Source of the DNA: a virus
Virus record (IMG/VR): IMGVR_UViG_3300028045_001344
Coordinates: 62,001 to 126,000 of that record
Reading direction: 5' to 3' (one strand)
DNA length: 64,000 nt
Position numbers and translations under genes: made by a program
Part shown: positions 48,919 to 59,137 of the stretch, piece by piece
How the letters are laid out: every line of letters starts with the position of its first letter
Numbering within the stretch: the first letter of the stretch is position 1
Notes under the pieces: generated by a model
Told to the model about the DNA's origin: nothing
Database searches by the model: none
Seen by the model: only the letters and a program-made list of their open reading frames with translations

Positions 48919-50721
48919 TTACTTTACACTCCCAACAATATCCGAAGCTGGATATTTTAACTCCAATATAACATTTTGTGGGACTTTAATGAAGCGACCA
49001 TCTGGAGAAATAGCTTGTTCGATATTGAATGCGGTTGTAGAATAATTATTTCCCCGCTTAATGCTTATATCAACACTTACCGTATCAACTACGCCAGGTG
49101 CTTCATTGAGTGTATTATAAACATCAGTGATAAAAAACGGTTCTCCGATATCCATCTTCCTTGAATATTCCCTAGTAAGCACTGTGATGGCATCAGATAA
49201 GACTTGATATTTGTTAGTCTCTAGATCCGCTATAATATTAAAACTAATTTGTATATTGGCAATCTTGGCATCAAATATATCTATAGTATCATTTATCATC
49301 CGAGATCGATTAACCCAAGATTTTAGGTTTTCTTTGATTGCATTATTTGAGGTTTCCAAATTTCCATCAGCATCTTCTGAAATAATATATAAATTAACGT
49401 TTCTCTTATTAGAATTATTATCTCTATAAACATTAACTCTTTTTACCGCTCCAAACTGTGCTGGCATTTTATACGCTATGGAACGATAATCTTGTTGTGT
49501 TACTGCTCGATTTTGACTGGCAAAAGTGTCATAGATTCTTATCTTGAGTTCTTCAATAGACGGCAGCGTTACGTCCCCAATAATAGGTTCCTCATTTGAA
49601 ACTTCCAAAGAAGCCCTAACTGATGATACTAGGACTTGATCTAAACTATTGACATTCTCAAATTGGAATATTGGATCAGAAACACTCGCAAGTGTATTGG
49701 CACCGATATTTACAGTTGCATTTGTGTTTGAGCGGAACACAACCCTTAGTTCTGTGTTTGCTGGTGAAATACCAAGCTTGTCGGTTCCTAAAAGATTGGT
49801 TGGATCAAAGGATGTTTCAGTAACATAATCTTTTGAATGAAAATTCAAAACCGTTGTTGCCGGATCAATTAGTGGATTTGAAGCTACGTCTCTGGCAGAA
49901 CCAAAGCCAAACTGTAAAAATGTTTTAAATTTTTGTCGTTCCACTGTAAATCGTCTTGGGACAACCACCGGCTTTAAAAGAGAGGGTGCCCGAGCGCGGG
50001 TAATGGCATCGCGATTAGTTATGGATTTATAGATTATATCCTGGGATAAATAATCTACTTCAAAATACTGATTGCCTTCCTTATCAAATACATTTACAAT
50101 CTCCGTTATGTTCTCATTAGATAACTCTATTTGACGGAATTTCTCAAATGCTCCGACTGTTATTATTTCGTCACGAATTTCGCCGGATATAACTTGACCT
50201 GTGGATCTAATGGCATAATGTGTCGGCATCCCAGTTGTCTCGTTGGCTTTGGCAACCACGATTTCATTAGTTGGATTAGAAAAATCTACATCTTCATTCA
50301 GAATGAAGCCGGTCCCATCATTCGAAGTCAATGATGTACCTCGTTGTAAGATTGGAATATAATTTGTATCTGGTCCTAGTCCAGTAGAATTTGCTGGTAT
50401 GACAATATATAGAGAAGCAATACCTGTAGAAGACGGGGTTCCAGTAAAACGAAAACCCATTTGGCGACCAAGTTTTAAAATATTGTTATATTCAAGTGCT
50501 GTATCTAGAAAGGATTCATTGGCACTATAATCTACATAAAAAGAAGAAATGTCACCCACATAGGCAACTGTATCTAGCATTAGTGCGCCGAAGCCAGCCT
50601 CATTGAAATCTCTAAATGTATTAGGATAATATCGTTTTGCATAATTAACTAATTCATCTTTGATAGAATTGAAATCTCTCGCAGTATAGTTTATGGCGGG
50701 GAATAATTTTTTATGACTCAT
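48919..50721 (-). CDS. 6: Baseplate wedge protein, gp6-like (Baseplate J family)
   Basis: Forms the ring of wedges that drives baseplate rearrangement during contraction. The 600 residues begin INYTARDFNSIKDELVNYAKRYYPNTFRDFNEAGFGALMLDTVAYVGDISSFYVDYSANESFLDTA (given here in part by its key words INYTARDF, NEAGFGALM, DTVAYVGD, NESFLDTA), which is the hallmark of marine gp6 proteins. The C-terminal part contains NRAVTQQDYRSIAYKMP and VKRVNVYRDNNS, typical of gp6/gpJ-type proteins, then the SRKMDIGEPFFITDVYNTL segment. The gp25-like gene is 20 bp upstream, as these two wedge proteins interact in T4. Confidence 0.9.
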   Translation of the reverse strand: MSHKKLFPAINYTARDFNSIKDELVNYAKRYYPNTFRDFNEAGFGALMLDTVAYVGDISSFYVDYSANESFLDTALEYNNILKLGRQMGFRFTGTPSSTGIASLYIVIPANSTGLGPDTNYIPILQRGTSLTSNDGTGFILNEDVDFSNPTNEIVVAKANETTGMPTHYAIRSTGQVISGEIRDEIITVGAFEKFRQIELSNENITEIVNVFDKEGNQYFEVDYLSQDIIYKSITNRDAITRARAPSLLKPVVVPRRFTVERQKFKTFLQFGFGSARDVASNPLIDPATTVLNFHSKDYVTETSFDPTNLLGTDKLGISPANTELRVVFRSNTNATVNIGANTLASVSDPIFQFENVNSLDQVLVSSVRASLEVSNEEPIIGDVTLPSIEELKIRIYDTFASQNRAVTQQDYRSIAYKMPAQFGAVKRVNVYRDNNSNKRNVNLYIISEDADGNLETSNNAIKENLKSWVNRSRMINDTIDIFDAKIANIQISFNIIADLETNKYQVLSDAITVLTREYSRKMDIGEPFFITDVYNTLNEAPGVVDTVSVDISIKRGNNYSTTAFNIEQAISPDGRFIKVPQNVILELKYPASDIVGSVK

Positions 50722-50740
50722 GGGCGCGTCCTGCTAATAA

Positions 50741-51136
50741 TTAGTTATGAGGTAGAGTTATTTCTAATTTATCCACTTGACTCAATGGCAGGATCGTGTA
50801 GCCAAGATCGACTTTTAATAAATTACGATCAAGGGCATCAACCAACGAATCATAAGGTGAGAAATCAATGTAAGTAATTGAAACAAAAGGTATGTATCTC
50901 GTCACCTGTTCATGTATTTTTGCTCGGATGGCAGAATATAGAGCCTCGCCGTCATTTTCGAAAAGATAATTTCTTATACCCACTCCGAAATTAGGGTCCA
51001 TCATTCGTTCTCCTGGTGCAGTTAAAATAAGGTTTCGAAAATTTTGTTTTATCAAGTTCTTGTATGATTTGATGAGTTTGTAAGTTCCATCTTCATCGCT
51101 CCTAATTAAAGGTAATTTTGGTGTAAGTCCAGACAT
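50741..51136 (-). CDS. 25: Baseplate wedge protein, gp25-like
   Basis: A 131-residue member of the GPW/gp25 family, an essential inner baseplate component of contractile injection machines that starts sheath assembly. Key features are the helix IKQNFRNLILTAPGERMMDPNFGVGIRNYLFE near residues 33-63 (motif words LTAPGERMM, NFGVGIRNYLFE), AIRAKIHEQVTRYIPFVSI near 73-91, and a final beta strand pair. The EPR-type core motif of the family (here PGER and IRNYLFE) is intact. Length is normal. It supports a contractile tail even though sheath and tube genes are outside the window. Confidence 0.92.
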   Translation of the reverse strand: MSGLTPKLPLIRSDEDGTYKLIKSYKNLIKQNFRNLILTAPGERMMDPNFGVGIRNYLFENDGEALYSAIRAKIHEQVTRYIPFVSITYIDFSPYDSLVDALDRNLLKVDLGYTILPLSQVDKLEITLPHN

Positions 51137-51153
51137 ATTGTTCTCCTAGATAT

Positions 51154-54100
51154 TTAGTCACATTCATCTTTTCCGCTTGGATTAATTTCATTACTTGGTG
51201 AGCTTGGTTGCCCCGAACAATCATCCTTTCCGGTTAAATCCGGTCCGTTTAGCTTTTTAATATTACAGCGATCCCTCTTTTTCTGATCTGCTGTTTTCAA
51301 CGCTCGTGATCCAGGGAGTTCTTCGTGTCCGAAAGCCGCAAGATATGCAGCACCTAAACCAGTTATCGGAGGACCAACGCCTATACCAAGTGGAGGCACA
51401 CCAAAAATATTAATAGGCAATAACCCAAATGATATAAGCAACAACGGAATATCAATCTCTGGTAAATTGAGAGCACATTCAGTGATCTGATTTTTTCTTA
51501 TTTCTTCTTCACTTTGACCTTGTAATCTTCCAACAGAAGATTTTCCTCTATTAATTGCTGACGTTAACGCTGGTCCTATCAACTCCATAGCATCTTTAAT
51601 CTTCTTGGCTACAGCAATATTTGGATCAAAAGCCTCACCAGCACCCTTTAGTATTCCCCAGAAAAACTGCTCTATTATTGAAAAATCAAAACCAGGAATG
51701 TCGGCACCATTTATAGCAGCATTTGCCTGTGCCTTATTAGTAAAGACAAGATCACGCGACTTATAATCGCCACTGCTCGCAACAGAACTAAAAGACATCC
51801 TTAGTTGTTCTTTGGTTCCCAAGAATGCGTTATTTAGCCCAGGAAATGGAAGTGAATAAGTGATCCCATATAAAGCTGTCAAAGAAACCAAACGATCCAT
51901 TGGAAAACAATAATCAAAAATAAAAGAGTATTCTGGTGTTTCTTTTATTTTGGTGACAAGTTCTGGATATACATTATTATATCCATCGCTAAAATAATTG
52001 GGATCGTTACGAATATCTGAAACTGATATATCTAAAGGAAGTTCTTTTTCCACGCACACAATTGGTATCGTATAGGCGTCTATCCTTTCTGCATTGGCTT
52101 CTTCTTTATAGTGATAAGACTTATTTAGTTTTGTATTGTTGACATCATAATTATTTTGCATAGCCTGGTGGATGGGTTGGCTCGTTATTCCCCTGGAATT
52201 GTCAGCCGTATCATTGACAACTTGACACACTAACCTCAATCCATACCTCAAGGATTTAATATAACTCCCAAGTTTTTGGGGGTCTGGGGCAGTGGCGATC
52301 AGTGGGGCTAATTCTCCGGGAATGACAATTTCTTGTTCGGCGCAATCGTCGGCGGCAATAATCGTTGAATCCAAGCGGACTGGGGTGGTGGGAATGATGG
52401 GCATTGAGGTTTGGCTAAAGAACTCTCCGCTCATCCAAGTGCTAAATAAATTTTTATCCACAACACCTCTATTATCAAAAGGCAGATCCTCTGGTTGATA
52501 GGTGGGGGCATATTTGGGAGGAGGGAAAGCAGAAGTGGAGTCAACACTTTTATTGTCTTTGTATTCCACTCTGATATATGTCTCAAGGTAAATATTTCCC
52601 TCACGCCAATCTTTTAAACCAATAATATCTTCTTTTGATGCCACGCCATAATCTCCAAGCCTAAAGTCTTGACCAAGCCTTTGAAGGGCGGGTTTGCGCA
52701 ATATTCCAGCGTTCCCGGACTGAGGTGCCGAGGAGGATACATTAAATTGTGGCAACCAATGAAGGGGTGCTATTTGATTGGGAACCAACTCCGCTGAAAA
52801 AAGTAAATCATCTACTGCTTGGGGGGAAGATGGTAACGAAGCTAATTTCAATATTTCAGTAACGGCATACGCTAATTCATTTTTTACAAACCAGTTAAAA
52901 GCTTTTCTCGGATCACTCAAATTATTTGGTGACTGATGTTGGGGCAAAGAATTATAAGACTTTAAGCACTGACTCAAAAAAGAGTTCAAATAAAATTTAG
53001 CTTTGATTTCTTCAATAGCTTGAGTCGAAACATACTCTACAAAAACCTCGTCTATGTCAGTTATGGACAATGCACTAAAAGTCGGGGCTGTTCTTATTAT
53101 AGCTTCAAGCGCATACACTCGCGCCGTAGTTTGCACAAGACCATACAGTATGGACTGCTCCAAAGCGTTATCTTTATTGGAGACTGTTCCACAAACATTA
53201 GGCATCGTGGGTTCGATACATTTTGTCATATCATAAACTTCTTTGAGTCTGTTTTTTATGCCCGTAAGATCTAATAAACTATTATCATTTCCTTCCTGTG
53301 ATGGATCTGAACTTACGCATGGTTGCGGCGTTAGGTTTAGACTTTGAAAGACATTATCTTCTAAAAGCTTTGATTTACTTACTTCAAACAAACACATAGC
53401 TTGCAAGCCCCTCAACAATTCATCATATAAGGTTCCAACTAATTCCCCTTGGTTTCCTGTGCTTAGAATGTTTTGTCCCTGGATTTGTAAAAGAGTGTTG
53501 GGATCTAGAGAGTGGGCGGAGGCTCCGCCAGGAGTTTGGATGATGTTACCAATTGCGTTAGCATATCCTGGACGTTCTGAAATTGGTAATTTTCTTATTT
53601 CTCCCAAATCTTGAATTGTATATATGCTTTCTCCCAAATTCCAAGAATTACTCAAAAACTCTGCGAACCTTCTTTCTACTAAAGAAAAATCACTATTGGT
53701 CTTGGGTGGATGCGTGGGATCAAGAGGGGGAACATTTACAGGACTTAATTGAGTTTCGCCTAAACCCTTTTCCTCTATAACTTCTTGCGTTTTGATAGGT
53801 ATGTCAGATTGTTGGAACCCTTTGGACCAAATAACATTTTGTTGTCCCGCTTGAATGGAAACGGCAAAGTTTTCTTTTCCAGTTATAGGTTCTTCTGAAA
53901 ATTGAGTGTAAAACAAAGCGTAAGTGCTATCTCTAAATACATCGCCTAATATTCCATCGAGTGTTTGTTCGCTGTTCAGATCATCTGAAGAAGTGCCAAA
54001 GCCGCCCCAAGACTTTCTTAACTCATTTTTTACATAGTTTTTTACTTGATCAATTTGACTTTGACCAGACGTAGGAGTAGAGAGCTTTGTGCTCAACGAG

Positions 54101-57036
54101 TCTTCTATAGTAAATTGTAATATTTTAGAACGTGAATTTAGAAGATCTCTACGATCCCTGTTCTCCATAAAATCGTGGCCCGTGCGTAAACTGGTTTGAA
54201 ACCTTGTATAAACGCCAACGTTCTTGTCGCCTTCTGTGTCTGCCATCCCAGGAAGAAACACGTTTTCAAAGGTTTGGGCTTTGATGGGGCTTGGGTTTGT
54301 GGTGTTATAGCGGAGAGTGTCTCGGCGGGCATCATCTGGGTTTTTTTTGTTGGATTCCCAAAATGGCATTTGGCCCGTGGGTCGCTGACCCTGATCATAA
54401 AGCATACGAAATTCTGGGTTGATGATCTCCCGATTATTAACCGTGACTAATCGAGGAACGTCCTTTCCCTCGCCAAGCACCCTTGGTGATAAAAGACTTG
54501 GAACGGAGGAGACATCAGTAATAAACGAATTATAAATCCCATCAAAAGTTGTATCAAGCACACGATCCATCATAAATGTATAAGAAGGATGATCCTGTTT
54601 GATTAGTCCTTCCACAAAATTACCATCAGCATCTATCGCACAATAAACTGGTGGGACAACTCCGTCTAACGGATCTTCTTTATCTAAAATTTCAGCAAGC
54701 TCATTGATGCGGCTTTTTGCTCGCTCGCGAGATGCATTTATTTGAGCATTACAAACTTCTAAACTTGTTATTCCTTTTCCTTCTAAAAGCTCACAGCGAA
54801 GAAAGTTATCATCTTCATCGCAAAGGCTTGTGGCAAGTATCGGCGTAAGATCTTCAAAATTGTCTATTTGTTTTTGTATTTCTTCTTCATCAACCAGTTT
54901 GCCAACGTTTCCAAAGAAATCGTTAATTTTATCTTCATCACCCAATAGGTCACATAAAGGACCATAAATCTCTGGGTTTATGGCACACATTTGATCGGCA
55001 GTAGATTGAACAATTTTTATTGTATCTTTTGTAGTTTTTCCCTGAAGCATTTTATTTACTTCTCCGCAAGTGAGTGTGCTGCCAAGTGTATCCAGAAAGG
55101 AGCCAATAGGTGATTGTGTAATAGCCTGGGCTGTGGCTTGAGTTGCCTGTTGTACCGCTTGTCCTGCTGCTTGCTGAACTTGTGACGCCGGTTGAGCCAA
55201 TGGAGCTGTTAGTTTGTCCACTTGCTCATCTGTTACGTGAGATTGAAGATTACTTAAAAATTTGCGTGATTGTTGAGAAATCCCTGGGGAAACAATACCG
55301 GCTTTCATGCCATCAAGTACGGCACCACCAACATTTTCTCCCATTACACCTAGCGTACCGGCAATTACGCCCGCAGTGTTTCCTTCACTAAGCATTTTGC
55401 CGATAGGAAGACTACCGAAATTTAACTTACATGGATCTCCGCAAGCCTCCAAATACATCATTACAACTTGTTTGACCATTGATATAAGTGCTTTCTTGAC
55501 TGCTTCTGCAATTGAAAGCAATATTTGTTCAACAATATCCCCCATGATATCGACGGTGGGTATAATGTCGTCCAAACTTATAACAGGAATCTTTAATATT
55601 TTTACAACTTCACCCGCGAAGCGATTCACATCAAGCAAGAAGCTCTTTATCTCATCTATGGGAAGATCTAGATTCAAGCATTCCACAGCAGCTTTCACGA
55701 TATAGGTTATACCAAATTTATTCAAATAATGATAATAAACATCCTCAATACTGTTTATTGTATTGATTGTTTTATTCAGGTTTCCAATTACAGTATCGCC
55801 AACAAAATCTTTTGATTGTTTGCGAAACTCATTCATCTCTTTTTTTAATTCTTTAGACTTTAGTCTCCAAGATTCTTCACTTAAAGCTTTAGCATCTTTC
55901 GCAGAGTTTGAGTTAACTTTTTTTATCTCTGTTTCCATTTGAGCATTTTGATCTGGTGATCTCGGACGACCCACTGTATATTCAATTACTGGTGATGGAA
56001 ATTTAATAAACTCAGTAATAAAAGTTTCCCAACCCATTGGTGGACTGCCGATGCCATCTTTTACTGTTGGTCGCTGTTGAGCTATTTGTGTTATTTTCTC
56101 TAAATGTTTATACAGATACATCGTGTTGCTTGTTATAAACATAGAATCACTAAATGTACTAAAGCCAGCAGATAAATTCCGAAAGGAGTTTCCTTGATTT
56201 ATTTGAGCATATTGTGGCAAATAGGCTGAACCTGTTAGTCCAGAACCCGACATACCCATCATAATAAGATCGGATTGAGATTCCGAGTAGAGATACCCAT
56301 TTGTCCTAACTAGATCACGTAATACTGGTACAAACTCACGAAACCTCTCTGCTTCTTTCGCAAGATCGGCGTTATATACTTTTCCCTCAAAATCCATCAT
56401 AACGCTATTATAATTTTCTAATAGTTGAGAAACCTTGGATACCTTTTTTTCTAGACCATAGGTGTTTAATTGAATCTCATCATAAACCGCAGGAGCCACA
56501 AATTTTTTCTCTGGAAGATTACTAAAAAGTGACTGGAAACGAAGATTGGATGATTCTGGGGCTCCCACAGATGGAACACCACCAAATGCTGTAGATGTAT
56601 CCAATTGAATTGAAGGATTAGAAAAGCTGTTGCTATAGTTCCCTGGAAGTATTTCTGGTATGGTTACTAATACTTTAATATTTGATGCAGGTCGCAAAGG
56701 AACATACAACCCCTGTGCTTCTTCTTCTGGTGTTCCGTTTTCTCCCGGTATAATAACATCTGAAATTAATCCAGAAATAGTTTGGTCATCGGAGTCTTTA
56801 TTATAAAAATCTAAAATAGAACGCAACCCTTCTTCTTTGTATGGCGACTTATCAGAAGGCACAAGATCATATTGAGCAATCCCAGTATCGACGGCAACAC
56901 CATAATATCCTCCCACAGAACCAGACCGAGGGACAAAAAATGGTGTCTCACCTTCTGGCTTAGTCCAGTCTAATGAGATAAGAGGTTTTATATTCCGCCC
57001 GACTCGTTCAGTGTTTTTTTGATTAGCGTTAGACAT
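51154..57036 (-). CDS. Very large baseplate-region protein (1,960 aa), unknown family
   Basis: Encoded between the hub-type genes and gp25. The N-terminal part contains charged helices (SKDAKALSEESWRLKSKELKK). A hydrophobic helix near 500-535 (ILLSIAEAVKKALISMV) precedes ACGDPC, and about 610-645 is Ala/Gln-rich (QVQQAAGQAVQQATQ). Near 1860-1900 is a Gly/Pro-rich hydrophobic stretch (LLLISFGLLPINIFG, PPLGIGVGPP). The end is polar with several Cys. Length, hydrophobic helices and the A/Q-rich part recall a tape measure or a membrane-penetrating tail protein, but the mixed, non-repetitive sequence and the position also fit a large wedge protein (T4 gp7 role). I do not assign it. Confidence 0.65.
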   Translation of the reverse strand: MSNANQKNTERVGRNIKPLISLDWTKPEGETPFFVPRSGSVGGYYGVAVDTGIAQYDLVPSDKSPYKEEGLRSILDFYNKDSDDQTISGLISDVIIPGENGTPEEEAQGLYVPLRPASNIKVLVTIPEILPGNYSNSFSNPSIQLDTSTAFGGVPSVGAPESSNLRFQSLFSNLPEKKFVAPAVYDEIQLNTYGLEKKVSKVSQLLENYNSVMMDFEGKVYNADLAKEAERFREFVPVLRDLVRTNGYLYSESQSDLIMMGMSGSGLTGSAYLPQYAQINQGNSFRNLSAGFSTFSDSMFITSNTMYLYKHLEKITQIAQQRPTVKDGIGSPPMGWETFITEFIKFPSPVIEYTVGRPRSPDQNAQMETEIKKVNSNSAKDAKALSEESWRLKSKELKKEMNEFRKQSKDFVGDTVIGNLNKTINTINSIEDVYYHYLNKFGITYIVKAAVECLNLDLPIDEIKSFLLDVNRFAGEVVKILKIPVISLDDIIPTVDIMGDIVEQILLSIAEAVKKALISMVKQVVMMYLEACGDPCKLNFGSLPIGKMLSEGNTAGVIAGTLGVMGENVGGAVLDGMKAGIVSPGISQQSRKFLSNLQSHVTDEQVDKLTAPLAQPASQVQQAAGQAVQQATQATAQAITQSPIGSFLDTLGSTLTCGEVNKMLQGKTTKDTIKIVQSTADQMCAINPEIYGPLCDLLGDEDKINDFFGNVGKLVDEEEIQKQIDNFEDLTPILATSLCDEDDNFLRCELLEGKGITSLEVCNAQINASRERAKSRINELAEILDKEDPLDGVVPPVYCAIDADGNFVEGLIKQDHPSYTFMMDRVLDTTFDGIYNSFITDVSSVPSLLSPRVLGEGKDVPRLVTVNNREIINPEFRMLYDQGQRPTGQMPFWESNKKNPDDARRDTLRYNTTNPSPIKAQTFENVFLPGMADTEGDKNVGVYTRFQTSLRTGHDFMENRDRRDLLNSRSKILQFTIEDSLSTKLSTPTSGQSQIDQVKNYVKNELRKSWGGFGTSSDDLNSEQTLDGILGDVFRDSTYALFYTQFSEEPITGKENFAVSIQAGQQNVIWSKGFQQSDIPIKTQEVIEEKGLGETQLSPVNVPPLDPTHPPKTNSDFSLVERRFAEFLSNSWNLGESIYTIQDLGEIRKLPISERPGYANAIGNIIQTPGGASAHSLDPNTLLQIQGQNILSTGNQGELVGTLYDELLRGLQAMCLFEVSKSKLLEDNVFQSLNLTPQPCVSSDPSQEGNDNSLLDLTGIKNRLKEVYDMTKCIEPTMPNVCGTVSNKDNALEQSILYGLVQTTARVYALEAIIRTAPTFSALSITDIDEVFVEYVSTQAIEEIKAKFYLNSFLSQCLKSYNSLPQHQSPNNLSDPRKAFNWFVKNELAYAVTEILKLASLPSSPQAVDDLLFSAELVPNQIAPLHWLPQFNVSSSAPQSGNAGILRKPALQRLGQDFRLGDYGVASKEDIIGLKDWREGNIYLETYIRVEYKDNKSVDSTSAFPPPKYAPTYQPEDLPFDNRGVVDKNLFSTWMSGEFFSQTSMPIIPTTPVRLDSTIIAADDCAEQEIVIPGELAPLIATAPDPQKLGSYIKSLRYGLRLVCQVVNDTADNSRGITSQPIHQAMQNNYDVNNTKLNKSYHYKEEANAERIDAYTIPIVCVEKELPLDISVSDIRNDPNYFSDGYNNVYPELVTKIKETPEYSFIFDYCFPMDRLVSLTALYGITYSLPFPGLNNAFLGTKEQLRMSFSSVASSGDYKSRDLVFTNKAQANAAINGADIPGFDFSIIEQFFWGILKGAGEAFDPNIAVAKKIKDAMELIGPALTSAINRGKSSVGRLQGQSEEEIRKNQITECALNLPEIDIPLLLISFGLLPINIFGVPPLGIGVGPPITGLGAAYLAAFGHEELPGSRALKTADQKKRDRCNIKKLNGPDLTGKDDCSGQPSSPSNEINPSGKDECD

Positions 57037-57039
57037 GAC

Positions 57040-58017
57040 TCAAGTTGTGTTATTAAACCTACTATTAATGTATTTAGAGCCAGCAGGATTTAAATAAGAA
57101 AACTGGAATAAAGCTAAATTAGCTTTATGAGTGGCTAATGATTTCTTGGTCTGTGAAAGATGATCAATCATTGTCCTCATGCCCGCAGCTACAACTGGGA
57201 ACGAGGGGAATGTTTCCCAAGGGCCGGTGCCGTCCCATGGTTTTCCAGGTGCGAGATGAGTATGATGTGTGAGGGTTTCATTGAGCCCGATTTGATACAT
57301 TAACAATGAATCCACAATACCATTTAACTTATCAACATGCGTTGTTAGTCTTTCTAGTGCAGCTCGTAAGTTTTCACCCTTTACTAGCGGCTGTAAATCT
57401 TCATCATTATTGGAGGCTAACAAATCAATTCCATTAACACTTTCGATATCAGAACCTTGAGAATTACGCCGATCTGTTCGCGTTACTAATTTTATTCCTT
57501 CACGACCAATAATTCTAATTCCATCAGCTTTGAGAGCAATTCCTGATTTAGTCTTAGAATTTCCGATGCTTCCATCGACAAGATTAAAATTCTCATCAAT
57601 ATCGGTTTTTTGACTCATATAGATTCGGGCGGCATCCTTGTTGATATCAGGATCAACCCATGTTCTTTGTTTAGAGTCGTCAGATCCTTTGGTTACGCTA
57701 AAAGATCTCGCTTCAGCACCAAGTCGTCCCACAACTAAATCTAAAGAACCACACTGAGTATCACCTTTGCCGCCATAGCCGCTCAACCTACTTTGTGGTC
57801 GATCTCTGCCAAACACAATCCATGAGTTATTCATTCCACTAATAACTTTTTCAGAGGGTGTTTGAATATAAGCAGGTATAGGTTCTGAAATTGGATCGCC
57901 AGCTACGCCCGCATAATCAAGCCTTAAAGACTCGGGCACATTATTTAGTCTTGCTTCCTTTGCCTCATCTGTGGAGTTAATTCCTCCAATAGCGATTGCT
58001 TTTTTCTTTGTTGCCAT
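57040..58017 (-). CDS. Baseplate hub/spike-associated protein, probable
   Basis: A 325-residue protein. Residues 75-210 contain short repeated beta elements, including DENFNLVDGS, KSGIALKADGIRIIGREGIKLVTRTD, that read like a beta-helix or spike domain (segment words GIALKADG, IRIIGREG). Residues 225-300 have helices (LRAALERLTTHVDKLNGIV) and a His-rich loop (NETLTHHTHLAPGKPW) that may bind metal, as in the tips of phage spikes. It lies next to the OB-fold/M15 hub gene (1-bp gap), so the two may together perform the role of T4 gp5. The assignment is by pattern and neighbourhood. Confidence 0.6.
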   Translation of the reverse strand: MATKKKAIAIGGINSTDEAKEARLNNVPESLRLDYAGVAGDPISEPIPAYIQTPSEKVISGMNNSWIVFGRDRPQSRLSGYGGKGDTQCGSLDLVVGRLGAEARSFSVTKGSDDSKQRTWVDPDINKDAARIYMSQKTDIDENFNLVDGSIGNSKTKSGIALKADGIRIIGREGIKLVTRTDRRNSQGSDIESVNGIDLLASNNDEDLQPLVKGENLRAALERLTTHVDKLNGIVDSLLMYQIGLNETLTHHTHLAPGKPWDGTGPWETFPSFPVVAAGMRTMIDHLSQTKKSLATHKANLALFQFSYLNPAGSKYINSRFNNTT

Positions 58018-58018
58018 A

Positions 58019-59137
58019 TTATGAACGACCCCTTATGCTTTCAAGCGATGGTTGATGTTCCCAGTGCCAATGCTCGGATGCTATTCGTTTGAATCCAAAA
58101 TCTTTGCCATGCGCAGCCAACCATTCGTAATTTTTGCCCGCTCCACGACGCTTATTTTCCTTCGAAACGCCCAATGTATTGAGATCTAGTGCTACTCCAC
58201 TTTGGTGGTTTGAATGGCCCGGCTTGTTGGCAGCGTTTCCATTTGAATTTTTGTATCGACAATAAAAATAGTCTTGTTCCTGCATCGTGCGAAAAGCACT
58301 TACTATTTCCAATGTAACATCATCCCTTGCCGCCGCATCTCTCATGCGAATAAAGTCCCTAGCAGCACGAACGTCCATAACCCACTTGCCAACTTTAGTA
58401 GCCTGAAATGTATACTGCTTTCCTTTTACAAACCCCTGTAAGCTAAAAGTTGCGCCGCTTGTGTCGGGTGCTGGCTCTCGTTTACATTTTCCGCCACCGT
58501 CGCCATCTGCGTTTGGAACCCACGCAGCACCTGTATAGCCATTTGCGAATGCGGGCCCGGGTCCGTTTAGTTTGTTTCCTTGGGCGTCAAAATGAGTTTT
58601 TGATTTATTTCCAACAGCTAATCCAATGGGATTTTCAAAAACTTTCCCCAGATATACTCCTCCCCTTCTCGTGGTTCGATCATCATAATCTACTCTTACG
58701 ATGTCCCCAATACTTGGAACATCTCCACTTATTTCCTCATCAGCCGCAACAAAAGTGTTATATAACTGTACGACATCCCAGTCCAGTAGAGGTTCAGTCT
58801 TAAATGGATCAGGTAACATAGAATCTAAAAAAGGAATCCTAACTTTTATAGCCAGCAAAGGCTTAGGATTTTCTTCCGAATTGGAAAACATACGAGATAC
58901 CCACCCTTCGCCACTATCCGCGTTATAAAGTTGTGTTATACCGATACATATACCCTTGAGAGCCCCCAATCCAGACATAGTATCATAAGAATAAATTGTT
59001 TCCAGCGAGTTCTTGAGTGAATCAACACCAGAAGTTGTATCTGGATTATATGTCGGTCCCACGTTTGTGCGCGAAACATCATTGAGCTGGCCATAGCCAA
59101 AATTTAATATAAACTGTGGGGGCACCGGATCAGCCAT
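58019..59137 (-). CDS. Baseplate hub/spike protein with M15 peptidoglycan peptidase domain
   Basis: A 372-residue protein. Near residues 140-165 it has GDIVRVDYDDRTTRRGGVYLG, an OB-fold segment like the N-terminal domain of T4 gp5. The C-terminal 130 residues are an M15 (VanY/L-Ala-D-Glu type) metallopeptidase: SAFRTMQEQDYFY, then GHSNHQSGVALDL near 305-317 (His and Asp ligands), then EHWHWEH near 354-360 (catalytic Glu/His region). In T4 the gp5 lytic domain is a glycosidase (lysozyme); here a peptidase would cut peptide stems during tail entry. Position in the baseplate block supports a virion role over a lysis endolysin, although the latter cannot be excluded. Confidence 0.85.
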   Translation of the reverse strand: MADPVPPQFILNFGYGQLNDVSRTNVGPTYNPDTTSGVDSLKNSLETIYSYDTMSGLGALKGICIGITQLYNADSGEGWVSRMFSNSEENPKPLLAIKVRIPFLDSMLPDPFKTEPLLDWDVVQLYNTFVAADEEISGDVPSIGDIVRVDYDDRTTRRGGVYLGKVFENPIGLAVGNKSKTHFDAQGNKLNGPGPAFANGYTGAAWVPNADGDGGGKCKREPAPDTSGATFSLQGFVKGKQYTFQATKVGKWVMDVRAARDFIRMRDAAARDDVTLEIVSAFRTMQEQDYFYCRYKNSNGNAANKPGHSNHQSGVALDLNTLGVSKENKRRGAGKNYEWLAAHGKDFGFKRIASEHWHWEHQPSLESIRGRS

